Source: Azolla caroliniana (lineage: Eukaryota; Polypodiophyta). Taken from it: a DNA stretch of 64,000 nt. The stretch covers positions 26,474,001 to 26,538,000 of the forward strand of contig JBHGNT010000002.1 of the NCBI GenBank assembly GCA_043228905.1, written 5' to 3'. Shown piece by piece: positions 38,230-51,100 of this stretch. The notes under the pieces were generated by a model. It was not told where the DNA came from. It saw nothing but the letters and a program-made list of their open reading frames with translations, and did no database searches. The number at the start of each line of letters is the position of its first letter. Position 1 is the first letter of the stretch. The translations under genes and the position numbers were made by a program.

Positions 38230-39600
38230 GTAAAAGTTTATTGGAAGAGAATGTTATTCTTGATAATACTTTTGTTGACGTGTATGCCAAATGTGATGAT
38301 TTGGAAAAAGCTCAGTTGGTGTTTGATGAACTTCCTATTCAAGATTTGGTCTCATGGAGTTCATTGATCTCGAGATATGCTCATCATGGCCACAACGAAG
38401 GTGCATTGAAGTGTTTCAAACAGATAGGCATCACATTCACTTGCACCTTGAAGGCACGTGGAATAGATAGGGGGAAACAAATCCACCATATGAAATGCTT
38501 AAACAAGCATGTCGAGCCCGACAATGTGTTGGTGGATATGTATGCAAAATGTGGTGAGCTAGAAAAAACCGCAGGAAGTGTTTGATGCGCTTTGTGTTCG
38601 TGACGTTGTGTCAATGGAATGTTTTGATCTTTGGATATGTTCCGCAAGGGGAAGGAAGCAAAGCTAAAACTTATTTCAAGAGGATGTAGTGGAATCACTT
38701 CTTGCCAAATACAATCGCCTTTATTTGCATATCAAAGGCTTCTTCAAGCATAGGGGCTTTACATAGAGGTGAGCAAATTCATAGTGAAATTGTAAGTGAA
38801 AGATTGATCGGTAAAGTTTAGAAACTAGATACTGCTTTGGTGGATATGTATGTCAAATGTGGCGAAGTAGGAAAAGTACAAAAAGTCCTCAAGGGGCTAC
38901 CGATTCTTGGAATGCACTAATTTCATGATATTCCCAACATAGATTTGGCTAGGAAGCATGGAATCCTTTTGAAAAAATGCAAAATGATGGTCTTTCTTCG
39001 GATGCAAATACCCTTGTAGTTTGCTAAAGGCTTGTGGCAGTGTAGTCGTGGTTGATAACTGCATAGAAATTCACAATGAAATCGTGAGTACGAGACTGTT
39101 GGAAGACAATATTGAGCTTGGGAATGCTTTCGTGGACATGTATGCTAAATGTGGTGAGCTTGAAAAAACCCAAAAAACATTCAATGATCTTTCAGTTCGG
39201 GTGGGCTAAACAATGGATGTGAAACCTACAAGCCACCAACCAACCATTTGTTTAATGCATCTTGGATTATTCAAGCCCTTCAAATCAACATTGACAGTCA
39301 CTACAACGTTGTTAATGCTTGCATTTGCCGAGCAATAATTGACGCCCAAAAGCTTTGATGAATTATTGTTGGTTGGAGATATGGTACAATGGACTACCAT
39401 GTTATTCGGCTATATTGAGCATGCTATGCAATTTTATCCTCAAATGCTTGTGGCTTCCTCTTACCTTATATGATGACATTTTTTGGTATGTTGAAAGCAT
39501 GTGGCAGCATGGGAGAATTGTTTGTACATACAAAAATGAAATTAGATTTTGTGATGGATGGAGGTGTTGTGGGATAGATTGGCTTCAATAGTTGCACAAT
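38230..39600 (+). pseudogene. PPR (PLS-class) pseudogene
   Basis: Recognisable pentatricopeptide text appears in pieces: FVDVYAKCDDLEKAQLVF, DELPIQDLVSWSSLISRYAH, VDMYAKCGELEK (twice, near 38530 and 39130), LLKACGSVVV and LKACGSMGEL near 39500. The pieces fall in different frames. A frameshift after GELEKT near 38565 throws QEVFDALCVRDVVS out of frame, and stops interrupt the region around 38720-38990. The family normally encodes organelle RNA-editing or processing factors; this copy cannot make one. Confidence 0.8.
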
Positions 39601-40197
39601 CTCTACGGAAAATATAACATTGTAGCTTATGTGCCTTTTTTAAAACTAATGAAAGGATATTTTGTTTAAAAAATAAATAAATAAAATGAGAGGGGCAAAT
39701 CCCAATTGTTAAGAACCTTTTACCGCACAATAGACAAATATGAAGTAAATGGTAAATCAATTCGGTGGAAAAACTCAATCCTCTCAACCACCCTCACATT
39801 ATGATCAAGACATAGTCAACCTACCATCGACGACTCTTGTCGGTGGATATTGGGAAGATGAGTTCATTGGGACGGGTAACACCATTAACATGACGAAAGC
39901 ATAGTCATACCATTGGTGTATTGCAACTTATGATTTCGGCCTTGTTATGTAATAACCAAGCCTCGTATTTATCATATTCTCATACCCCTCGAATATGTGT
40001 GCCTTTTAAAAGACTCGCCCGCCGTCAATTGGTTGTCAAGCTTGTGATATAGCATGCACATATTGTTCCCTTGATCAAATCACACTTGTCCCTTTCTAAC
40101 ATTAACGAACATCTCTTCACTTATGTTTTTAAAAATGTGAGCAACGTTTCCTTGGTTACGTTATGCATGCATAACACCAATAGAGTGGATTATTCAT

Positions 40198-40470
40198 TCC
40201 CAAGTCTAATTGTCCTTGATTTGATTGCATGTTGTCTAACTATTTGTTTTTAGTCATGTAGATTGAGTGTATATATGATTAAGTGGATAAAAGTAAAGCC
40301 TTCCTTTATATTGGAGGGTGTTGATGCATGAAGGCTAGAGTGCATTATTCCTTCCCAAGTCTAATTGTAGTTTATTTGATTACATATTGTCTAACTATAG
40401 TGATTTGATTCATGTAGTTTGAGTGTATATATGATGCCTTCCTTTATATTTGAGGGGTGTTGATGGATGG
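40198..40470. repeat. Tandem duplication, about 155-bp period
   Basis: TCCCAAGTCTAATTG occurs at 40198 and 40353, and both copies continue with TTGTCTAACTAT, GAGTGTATATATGAT and GCCTTCCTTTATATT blocks. Copies differ by small indels. Confidence 0.75.
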
Positions 40471-43400
40471 AGGCACTACACCCATACATTTTGACTCATA
40501 AAACAAGAACATCAACCTCAAAGTCTCCATCCAAATGTGCTATACAAATTGATGAATGCTAATTTAAATGATCAAAATCATATTTATCCAAAATCTAATA
40601 GAAGAAACATGCATGTTATGAAGAAGGTGTTACTTTTGAATTATGCATGCATGTGCATGAATGGGTTGTGTCTGCTGTGATTTCTCATTATATTACAACA
40701 TACTAGAAATGTATGTGAAAAATATGCAAGATATTCACCTCTTAGAAGTTTTACGCATACATACATGAATCCACCTCCGGTTAAGACCCAACTTTGTGAT
40801 TTTATCCCAAGAGTTCCTTTTTTTTCTAAGTATTGAGCTTATTATTCAATTCATACATCCAATCCTTTTTTCATTAATTTGTTCATATTTCCAAAAAACT
40901 CATTAGGTTAACACTATAAAATAGTATACCATCATGATTCCTTTTGGAAGTTGAGTTAACATCATAAAAAAGTAAATTTGGTTCTTGATTGTGGAGACCT
41001 CGATGAGTTGACATCTCTTGAATTTGTAACCTTTGAGGATCTTTATGGAACACTTTGACTAGAGCAATACAACCATGTTAAAGGAACTCATCGTGTAAAC
41101 ATATGAATGGTCATTATTCAGTGTTATAGCATCTCGAGTCAAAGTAATGGTGTGGAAATGACAATTTATTGTAAAAAACTATGATATTTAGCACTATATA
41201 TATATATTAACATTCTCCGTTGAGCGAGAAAAACGAGTTATTTTAAGAGAAATGTCTTGATTGTTTTTCTTGCATTTTCTAAAACTTTCCATGACACATG
41301 GTGAAAATTTTCATGTAGATGCATTAGTGCCAATGCAAGAAGACAACTCGTTTATGCAAATACTCAATAGGAAAAAGAACAAAGCTTTGAATGAAAAGAC
41401 ATACTTTGCGTTTGTTAAAGAAGCAATCCACATGGATATACATGCATGTAAATGAGCTATGCTATTTGCATATATTAAATTTTAGTCATGTCTAGAAATT
41501 ATTACTATGTTTTTCTACCTCAATGATTGTTAACAGTGTTTTGACAATGATATCCAATGATAATTTGTTGCAAATAGAATAACTAATTGCATGGTCTCGA
41601 CTCTTTATAAGTCATTATTGTGGACACCTTGTTTATTGGTAGCTTTTATGCAAATCAAGCTACTTCTTCAATAACTTTTTAGGTGAGATAATATCGACAT
41701 ATTTTCCATATCGTCTACTTTCATGTTCTCGACATTGCCCACTTACTCAATCTACATGGACTATATTCACAACAATTTCCAAGGCCGTCATGTTAATGGT
41801 CATTGTTGGGAATACTTGAGGATTGGTTTGTTATTTGAAGGATATGCATTGCTTTTTAACCAGTATAACGTAGAGGAACTTAATGCTTCCATTACTATAT
41901 GTATATATTTTACTGTGACCACTTTAGACATCCTTACAATGGCGAACTAAATGTTGATCTTCTTTAAATTCATATGTGAGAAGAATATGACGAGGGCAAA
42001 GTTATGCATACATGCACAACGAAATAAAATAGGAGGAAAAAATGAAACAATGTAAGATTCATTGGCAAAACAAATATGTTACAATCAAGGGCACATACTA
42101 AGCATAATGCTAGGGTCCACATAACATCCACCGGTTGGGATACAATACTCCTCACGTGTACCTTTAACGGCTATTGGAAAAGGTACCATAAGATAGAAGA
42201 TAAAAGTCATACGAAAAATAGAATAGTTTTTTGAGCACAAGAGATATGGAATCTAAAATGAGTGAATTTTATTAATACATAGGGGGTTTTGGCTTTGGTT
42301 TTATAGGTAAAATGATTGATTTGTAGTTAAAACTTGAAGTTCCCATATCCCCTTCCATCTCTTTTCTATTTAATATTCTTATAATATTGGAAGCGAAACT
42401 CATACATGACCAAATTTGTTTTATTTTCAATAGATTACATTCAAATATTACTTACTTGCCTTGAAATCGGGTAGCCAAACAAATCAGGTTGCCTCTGATG
42501 TTTGTTTGTTAATGAAGATTGGACAATGATGTAACCAAAAACCAATTGCCATGTCAAAATGCACTTACTACCTTGCTTTGGTAGCACGAAAAGTTTGTTA
42601 TGATATACTTCTTTACGACAAATAGTTTGTGTTCTTTAGTCCACAAATGCACATTTTATGTGGCGAGTTGACAAATCTCATAATTGTTAAAACCTACGTA
42701 CATGTATGCCAAGATAAGTTTATGCAGAATAACATTTTCAAGAGGAACATTTTATTGCAACATATTTTATCATCATAAAATTTTCCACATTTTTTTTGCA
42801 AGAAACACGTCTACTCATGTATTTAGTATTTTAGAGCCATAATATGTAAACCAATGGATGTAAAAATATTACAAACCTCCTTAAGAAAAATAAGATACAA
42901 CCTCCTAATTGTCCCATAAGCAACTGAAATGGATAGTAAACAAAAAGACTAGAATATGGACATACACATATACCACACATGTAAAAGACTAGGATATGGA
43001 AATACACATACACCACACATGTTCTACTGTAACAATTAGGTGCAGAGGAGGGTGATATATGTATTAACAAGTTGGGATCGATGGAGTGAGAGTAGGAGAC
43101 GTGTTTCTTATTAACTGAATATCATCTATTGACATTTGTATGGAAGATGTTTAGTTTATCGAGAGGCATTTATATAATTTTATGGGTATCTGGTAGAGAG
43201 ACAATAAAAAAAGCCAAAGCGAAGTGTTGTCAAGACGTGTTATAAACAATGGGTGTGAAAGAGTAAAAACCTTTTTGTTTAGTTAGTAAATCATCATAGG
43301 ATTATCGCAAAGCAAAAATCATTAGAGATTAGGGCTTTGCGGTTAAAGCAAATAATAAATGGAGTCATGATGAATGTGTGGGAGAAGGAAGGTAGACATA

Positions 43401-44033
43401 TTTCAAGTCATAACTAATTCACTTGTTTGAGAAATGAGAAATAGCAGACCCTAAGCGAGGTCGAAACAATCGGAATGAGATGAATGAATGATCATATGGG
43501 TTCGAGCCGAGAGTGATGAATGGTCTAGAGCACAGGTGGTCATGACGAGGTATGGGAGGCAAATATGTATATAGATATTCTTAACTTCACGAGAGACCAA
43601 AGACAAATAGAACGATAAGAAACCAAATAAGAGCGAGAGAGAGAGATAGGTAGGAAGGAGATGGGAATTGGACATCATCCCTGGGGAGATGAGTATGAAC
43701 GAACGAACGGACGGTTGAGATGTGATCGCAATTATTGGACAGCCACGATGGGTCAGAGAGGAATGGGACGAGCGGTCCGGATGTGATGATGAGATTGGAC
43801 GGCGCAGATGAGATGAGGGGGGGAGGGCGCAGAGAAAGAGAGTAATGTGAATGAGCGAGCGAACGAACGGTTGAGATGCAAGGAAGCAGATAATCATTTG
43901 GACGGTCATGATGAAGCAGGGAAATGCCTCTGCTTTTTTTTTTTTTGAGGGGCTTACTAAACCCTAGAAAGGAGATCCAACGGAGGAGGTTGGCATAAAG
44001 CTCACAGAGAAGATCGGACGGCAGGCATGGCAT

Positions 44034-44051
44034 GCCGCTAGATTTGGCGGC
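44034..44051. repeat. Copy of the 18-bp GC-rich motif upstream of GATA gene
   Basis: GCCGCTAGATTTGGCGGC is an imperfect palindrome and matches the motif repeated within exon 1 of the SPFH-like gene (5081-5307). A 12-base partial copy lies at 60549-60560. Confidence 0.8.
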
Positions 44052-44155
44052 ACTACTAAAAAAGCCCTCTAATTTCCTTCATCTTTATGTTTGCCCTAAT
44101 TTTTAATGTCGTGAGCTTTTCATTCCGCATATCTCCCGTCTCTCTTCTCTCCCTT

Positions 44156-44158
<3 letters not shown>

Positions 44159-44192
<34 letters not shown>

Positions 44193-44230
44193 TTGAGCTC
44201 CATCTCTGCTAACCCTAACCCTAACCCTAA
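44159..44230 (+). promoter_or_regulatory. (CT)n tract and telo-box in GATA gene leader
   Basis: Sixteen CT dinucleotides (44159-44190) are followed by three and a half CCCTAA units at 44211-44230. Short telomere-like motifs (telo-boxes) are known in promoters of many plant growth and translation genes, and can be bound by TRB-type proteins. They lie about 380 bp before the coding start. Confidence 0.55.
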
Positions 44231-44429
44231 TTCGTCTTTCTCTGATTTAGCTCGTAACTTTTAATCCTTTTCTGCATATTGTCTTCCCTTCCTCCTCTTT
44301 CTTCTCCGATCTAGTTCACTCCTTCAATTCTCCCCTGCATTTCCCCCTTTTTCTCATCCTATTTCTTCCTTCTCTGGCCACATTTCCCCCTTCTTTTCTC
44401 TGAGTCGTTCTCAGCAGATCTACTGGAAG

Positions 44430-44504
44430 ATGGTCTCCTCCGCTTCATCCTCAGTGTGTACATGGCTTCTGAAGCTTATTCACCTCCTTAATCCTCCAGC
44501 ATAA
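44430..44504 (+). other. Upstream ORF, 24 codons, GATA gene leader
   Basis: ATG at 44430 opens a frame starting MVSSASSSVCTWLLK and ending LLNPPA before TAA at 44502. It lies 105 bp before the main ATG. Its C-terminus is leucine-rich. Whether it is in the transcript or conserved cannot be told from this sequence alone. Confidence 0.45.
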
Positions 44505-44608
44505 TATCCCATACACACACAACCACGCTCCGTCTGCATCAAATAAGCTCTAGCTCAAACCCACTGTTAGGATTGCAAAATTTAGGCTTCTAGTTCTTTT
44601 TTGGAACA

Positions 44609-46957
44609 ATGTTGCAAGCTCCTGCTCACCACTTATCTAGGGTTTGTGGTCATGGACATATCAAGAAGTTCTGGCTTATGCAAACACAGAAGGAAAACCA
44701 GTCCTGTGATCAGGGAAACAAAAACAGTGTTATAGTTTCTTCTTCATCATCCTCTTCTTCACCGATATATGGAAACAGAGTATCTTCATCAACATCACCA
44801 ACATCATCATCATCTTCATCAATGAAATTACTGGATGTTTCACAGAGGTGTTCCCCCACTCACATAACAACTACTCACGTGAACACCCATCTAACAGCAT
44901 CAAGCTCTGGCTTTGGTGAATCTCCATCTACAGGATTAACGCATTCTTCTTCTTCGAATTTCTCAAGAGGGATTTCCCGTTCTCTCTGTCAAAGGCCTTC
45001 TTCATTGTCGTCGAAAGAGTGTGAGAAAGCTATTCTACAAGAGGATTCATCTTCAGAAGCCCAAGTCTTAAATGCATCATTCTCTTCTTCCTCTTCTTCT
45101 TATTCTTCTCCAGCACAAACGCCATCAATGAATCTATTATCTACTGTTGAAATTGCTTCGATGAATGATACAAATCATGAAGAAGTTTATGTCGGTGATG
45201 GGTCCCCTCCTGGCCCAACTTTAGAGAGTAATTTGACCTCTATCAATGGATACAGAGATAGTATAATTCAACATAAAATACAAGAAACTGTACCTATCGT
45301 TACTCCTTCCTCTGATGTGAAAATTCTCGTTTCAAAGGTTAGTCAAGCCTCTGTTGTTGTCTAGTCACCCAGAATTCTTTTGGGCTGGTATTTTGTTGTT
45401 TTTTATGTTTTGAAATTGAAATTGTTTTTTTCCTTCTATTGTGATTGTGGTTTGTTTGTAAGTTTGTATGCCTTTTTTGTGTTAAAATTATCTTCATTTT
45501 GATAAAAACATTACCCCATACTATATATATGTTCAACTCTAAATTGTTTATTTTTGTGTTTTTGCGTATTCAAGCTTATCTTCACCTTTGGGTTCCAAGA
45601 TTTTGATGTGCGTGCAGGTTCTTGATTTAAATGTTGCCACTGTAAGAACAGGGGATTCTTATTACTTCTTTGTTTCTTTGTGTTTTTTGTGGATTGTTAT
45701 TGTGAACATCAGCATACATTGTCCCTGTGTTTGGACTTTAAGAGATGTGGGCAATGTGGTGCCCAATTTATAGAGGAGCTTTTTTCAAAATTAGCATCTT
45801 TTCACTCGTTTATAAGCTCAGTTTCTTGTTCTAAATGTTTTTCTTTTTTTAATTCAGCTTAATGAAGGGGAAAATGTGGCCTCTGCAGCAAGACTGGATA
45901 TAAGAGAGTCAGGGATACATCCTCGTAGGTCTTCTGGCTATGAAGTAATTCACGAAAATCATATGGGTGTGTCAAGTAGGGAGAACCTCAATCGTGCAGA
46001 TTCTTGCCCTTCTCTAAGGAAGATCGAAGCAAGACCAATTGCTCCGGATAATCTTGGTAAATGGAAGAGTAGGAATAGCAGCTCAAATGGTAGCCGAATT
46101 GAGGTCTCTCCTCGTGGATCTACTCAACTTGTACTTAAAGCTTGTTCATTGTGTGGGACCACAAAGACTCCTATGTGGAGAAGTGGACCACAGGGCCCCA
46201 AGGTATGTGTGGATCTACTGGCTTTACATGATCTCTTTTTGTTCTATATAATTCTTTCTTTTTCATTCATTGTAGAGTTGCTTGATTGATGTCCCAAGTT
46301 AGGTGATATTGTTAGGTTTCTTTCCATATCTTTGATCTTGTGGAAATTATATTTTTGTTTTTAATAATATATGTTGTTTGTGGAAAGCTCAATGTAACAT
46401 AGGAATGGCAACTCCTTAACATGTTTGTCAGGGCAGTCAAATAAATATGTATTCTCAATACATGAGTAATGATGCTTTAATGTCATTTTTTATTGCAGTC
46501 TCTATGCAATGCATGTGGCATTCGGTTCAAGAAGTATCGATCTTTTCCAGGGCATAATGACCCAGACCTTGCGGTTCCATTGCTCAGAAATTCATCACCT
46601 TCTCCTTCCAAGTATCTTTCAAGACCTTTAAAGAGAAAGCAAAATAATAATACTTTTCTCACACAAGAGGTGGGTCTCAAGCCTTTTGCTTCTGATGTTT
46701 CTCGGCATCAGAAGAAAAGCAAGTGGCATCAACTGGTGATAAAAAGAGATCAAGTTGACTTGTTAAGAGATACCCCCAATGCCTGGAAAGTTTCATCTGG
46801 ACCAGCCTCATTGAAGAAGATATATGGGTGCATGCAGTCAAGGTTTAAGAACTTAGGTCCTGGTGAAGAGCATCTAACCATGAAAAGAGTTTTTGCAAAA
46901 GATGAAGAAGAGGCTGCTGTGCTTCTTATGCACTTGTCATGTGACCTTGTCTGTTAA
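44609..46957 (+). CDS. LLM-domain B-class GATA transcription factor
   Basis: Exons 44609-45337, 45618-45641, 45858-46202 and 46499-46957 all join in phase 0, giving 518 residues. An in-frame TAG at 44591 fixes the start. The second exon is only 24 bp (VLDLNVAT) and could be skipped without a frame change. Residues 347-372 form one zinc finger, C-x2-C-x18-C-x2-C (CSLCGTTKTPMWRSGPQGPK then SLCNACGIR), split by the last intron. The C-terminus carries DEEEAAVLLMHLSCDLV with the Leu-Leu-Met motif at 508-510. The finger plus LLM motif mark the B-GATA group of GNC/GNL type, nuclear factors that act in greening, cytokinin and light responses. The long Ser-rich N-terminal part (about 1-200) and the total length exceed the usual roughly 200-400 residues of Arabidopsis members. 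Confidence 0.88.
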
Positions 46958-48116
46958 AAACTGAACTATACTATCAGGGTCATTATGAATTGACTATGAT
47001 GGATGGTGGCAAACACTTGCAAGAGTGCATTGTATATTTTTCCCAGAGCAGTGCTAAAATCTACTCAACCAAGATATTGTTTTTAACTCAGCAAAGTAAC
47101 ACTAATCTTTTACTAATTTTATGATGAGTAAGGTTTTGTGTCAACATTATACTTTTTCACAGGGTGTGGGGTTTTGTATCTCAACAAGGACACTTATTGA
47201 TATGTATTCTGATAGGACAATGTATTCGAGGAGAAGATACAGCTGAGATGGAAGTAATTTGATCCAGAACATATTGAAACTGCTTACTGCTTGTCGTTGA
47301 TTCAGTAGTTCTTAGAAACCATACTAGAGAATAATGATAGAATGCATGGTTTGCTTGCTCGATTTGCAGAGGTTTGGAGTACATTGCAAAAATATAAAAA
47401 CATAGCCATACCTGAACTAGTCTCACCATGCTCTATGCATTTGTTCCTTATCATATGCTTGATTCCCACACCATCAAATGCTGTCTGTCTGTCATTGATA
47501 ACCTTGTGATTCATATAAACTACAAATGTTTAATATTATCATCCATGATGCAATTGGTCCTTGGATCCTTGACATCCAAAATGATAAAAGATTATTGTCA
47601 TCAACTGTATGGAGCACTTTTGTGGAAACTTGGGCCTTAGATTACAAAACTCTGCCCCCTCTCTCTTTGATTTCATAGCATTATAGAATTGTCTTTTAAT
47701 TCTAAAAGAGAAGGCACTCTAATTTCATATACCAATAGGAAGATTCAATTAACAGCCCACTTTCTAATTTCAGTCCAGGCAACACCTTATGATATGCATA
47801 GCTAGTTCAATTTCTAATTGGCACAAAATTCCATTAAAGTGCACAATCTGCTAAAATCTGTTTAAGCCATATTGATACACATGTTAACATCCAAGCATTA
47901 TTTTTGAGTAACAGATATCCACCAATGTCAAAGGACACAAAAATAGAAAAGATGGAATGTCCCATTGTATTGGAACTAACATTAGTCACGACCTACATTA
48001 GTTATCATATTACTGTAATCAACCTATTACATGTTACTGAAAATTCCGTGCTATGTTAGGTTTATTTTACTTAAATATTAACAAGGTTCACTTTAGAACT
48101 CAATGAACTATCACCA
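46958..48116. other. Convergent intergenic region between GATA and dehydrogenase genes
   Basis: The 3' ends of the two genes face each other. The sequence is AT-rich and should hold both 3' UTRs. No further exon, RNA gene or clear repeat is seen. Confidence 0.6.
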
Positions 48117-51100
48117 TCAAACATATGAGTAAACACCGCGACCAGATTTCTTGCCAAGCCAGCCGGCATCCACATAGTGAACAAGCAATGGACAGGGTCG
48201 ATACTTACCATCACCCAGGCCTTGATGTAGAACACGCATAATTGAAAGACAAGTATCAAGGCCAATGAAGTCTGCGAGCGTAAGGGGTCCCATTGGTTGG
48301 TTAGTTCCTAGCCTCATACCACTATCAATGTCATCAGCTGTGCCCACTCCTTCCATTAGTGCATAAAATGCCTCATTGATCATAGGCATGAGAATGCGAT
48401 TGACAATGAAGCCAGGATAATCTTTTGAAAAGCTCACAGTCTTCCCAAACCTGCCAACATACGTCAATAATTGTATTTGGCACCTTGGAGCTCTTAGTTT
48501 ATTGTTTGTTTTCCTATCCTCCTATATGTTTACAGGATATTGAAGAACATGCATAGGGAAAGAAGTAGATGGGGAATTTGGCTGCTTGGAAAAACCCAGA
48601 TCAACTAAACCTAATTTGGTAAGTATTTTCATTAAATCCTCCAATGGATTATTCATGCAGTTGCCAACTTGGACATAGCCAAAATTAATATATATAATGT
48701 TAAAATATGGTGCACAAGAGTATCAGTATTAATGAAGTTCTGTTCAGTGGATTGATATCAGGGTCTGTTGAAAATATCAGTATCAGTGATAGAGCTGATG
48801 CCAAATATAAACCAGTATGTGCCGGAACCAAAAATTCAAAAATTTAAAATCTATGTTCCAGATCACACTGAGATTTAAAATGGATGAATTGAACTATTGA
48901 TGATGCCATTTGGGAGAAAGAGGCAACTTTTCTATATTTTCATTGCAAGACTACCATTTTTTATATGAGGAGTAATATTAAGTGCAAAACCTTAACATAG
49001 TATTTAAGGGTAAACTTCTAATGGTTTTAAGGGTATACGAGGAGTTGCGACAACTCACATAAGGTCATGATATGTGGCAACATGCAGTGACCTGAGGACC
49101 TGCGTGCAAATATAAAATGAGTAGCTAACCTCAATAAAAGAGAGACATTGGTGGTGCAATAAGGCTCTTGTTGCAATAGCACAGTGTTGATTGTGCCCAA
49201 ATATGAGGAGTTGTGACAACTCACATAAGGTCATGATACGTGGCAACATGCGGTGACCTGAGGACCTGCGTGCAAGTATAAAATGAGTAGCTAACCTCAA
49301 TAAAAGAGAGACACTGGTGGTGCAATAAGGCTATTGCTGCAATAGCAGTGTGTTGATTGCGTCCAAGTATGACATTAGGCACTATTTGGTGGTAGGGGAT
49401 GCCTATGGTGTTTAAGATCCTAAATTAAGTTTGAGCGAAGAAATTGAGACGAATCTTAAACACCATCAACATCCTGTACCACTGAATATTTCCTAAGATA
49501 GTATGTTATTGTAGCGACAACCTTGACATACCACTGATGTCTCACAACTTTCTGATGGAGATGTTTGTCTCCCACGTATTGAGGTTAGGTACTCATTTTA
49601 TACTTGCACTTTGTGACCAAATAGATCTTGTTGATCACAACAATATTTCAAGGATGGGTGATCAGTTGTAACCATAAACCAATTTCCAAATAAGTAATAT
49701 CTGATCACAAACAAATCCTTTTCTTTAACCGAAAATCAACATTCAGTAGGTTTTAAGTTTTTACATTCAAATGCAAAGGGTTGCCATCTAGATAAAAAGC
49801 AACACCCATCGTATAATTGCTAGCTTCGGTTTCAACCTCAAAGGGTTTTGATAGGTCAGGAAGAATGAGTGTAGGAGCAAGGCAAACAAGTTCCTTAAGA
49901 ATGTTTAAATTATTATCAAGTTAATCATTCCAAATTATTGGTTTAACAATCTTAGGTGTCTGACCTTTTAAAAGCTTAGTATGGTTTTAAGTCAATTTAG
50001 AATAACCAACAAATCCTAGAAATGAGAGAAGTTCATGGACATTACGTGGAATAGGCCATAATTTGACCTTCAATAATATATTAAGGTTCTGCGTGTAACA
50101 AAACTCAAGGCATATTATTATGCCATCAAGTTTGCCAAATATTGGAGGATTAGTCACAAAAGTCAGAGGAGCTCAAGTAGAGTGAAGATCTTAAAGTTTA
50201 TGATCCCCTTAAACAAAGTAAATAGATATCTACATTGTGCAAGCATTGGAAACTGGTTTCTCTAAGGATTATTAGTTGGTTGAATCCTAACCTACAACCT
50301 TTAACTACCACCATTCACGAATAATTATCATGTATTATTGGACACTTTCAGAATCTTGCCATACTTCTTTTCGGCAGGAGTTGCCAGTGCTACTCGAGAT
50401 TGATGAAGAGTTTCAGGTCAAGAATTCAACCTCATGTTAATGGTATGAGCCCTGAATCTACACTATCCATATTAATAACATACACAGAAAGTACTCCAAA
50501 TCTCTAAATCATGACAATATTTGAGAATTTCATTATCTTTGTGCCTGGAAAGTGAAGCATAGAGAGCAATCGCTCATGAAACTCATTGCCAGAGAGATAG
50601 AAGATCTCAAGGACATAAGCTTTGTGGAAATTTCTAGAAAATTGTAGAAATAATGACATGACAGTCTTCAACCTTCTATGATGACATGAGCTGGGGGTTT
50701 CCCAACCTCAGATTGATGCCTAATTTGTTGGTTTCACGACTCACTTTTGGAAGTGAGTTGTTCAAGCCCCTTGTGTGCATTTGCATGTGTAATTTTATTC
50801 AGAATTATTCTAGATGGTGAAACTATGTCAGCTTTTTTAACACACACCATACATATTAAACTATGTTATGAAATTATGAAACAGACCTTTCAGCTAGATC
50901 TTTGGTAGTTTCTACAACAGAGTCATCTGTAGCCAAACCTCTCACAACTTCTACAAGCTTCATTACTGGGGGGGGATTCATGAAGTGCATGCCAATAACC
51001 TGAATAATGATATATAGAAATAGTTAGAAGAAGAAAACATAGTGAAATTTCTTTACACGCAATGACTTTGGTTTCAAGCATTACATGCCTGATTGGGTCG

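Larger units (their letters stand above)
33711..44150. other. Intergenic region with dead genes and repeats
   Basis: Upstream of VPS51 lies a (TATG)n microsatellite (33838-33910). The rest is AT-rich and contains a LINE fragment (36400-37690), a PPR pseudogene (38230-39600), a tandem duplication with a period near 155 bp (40198-40470) and a short duplication at 42946-43020. From about 43650 onward GGACGG-type and GAACGGTTGAGATG motifs recur near the GATA gene. No intact gene is recognised. Confidence 0.6.

Noticed and set aside
43451-44033. Two overlapping 148-152 codon minus-strand frames
   Set aside because: Overlapping frames in a GA-rich GATA promoter region, no known motif and biased composition; shadows of composition.
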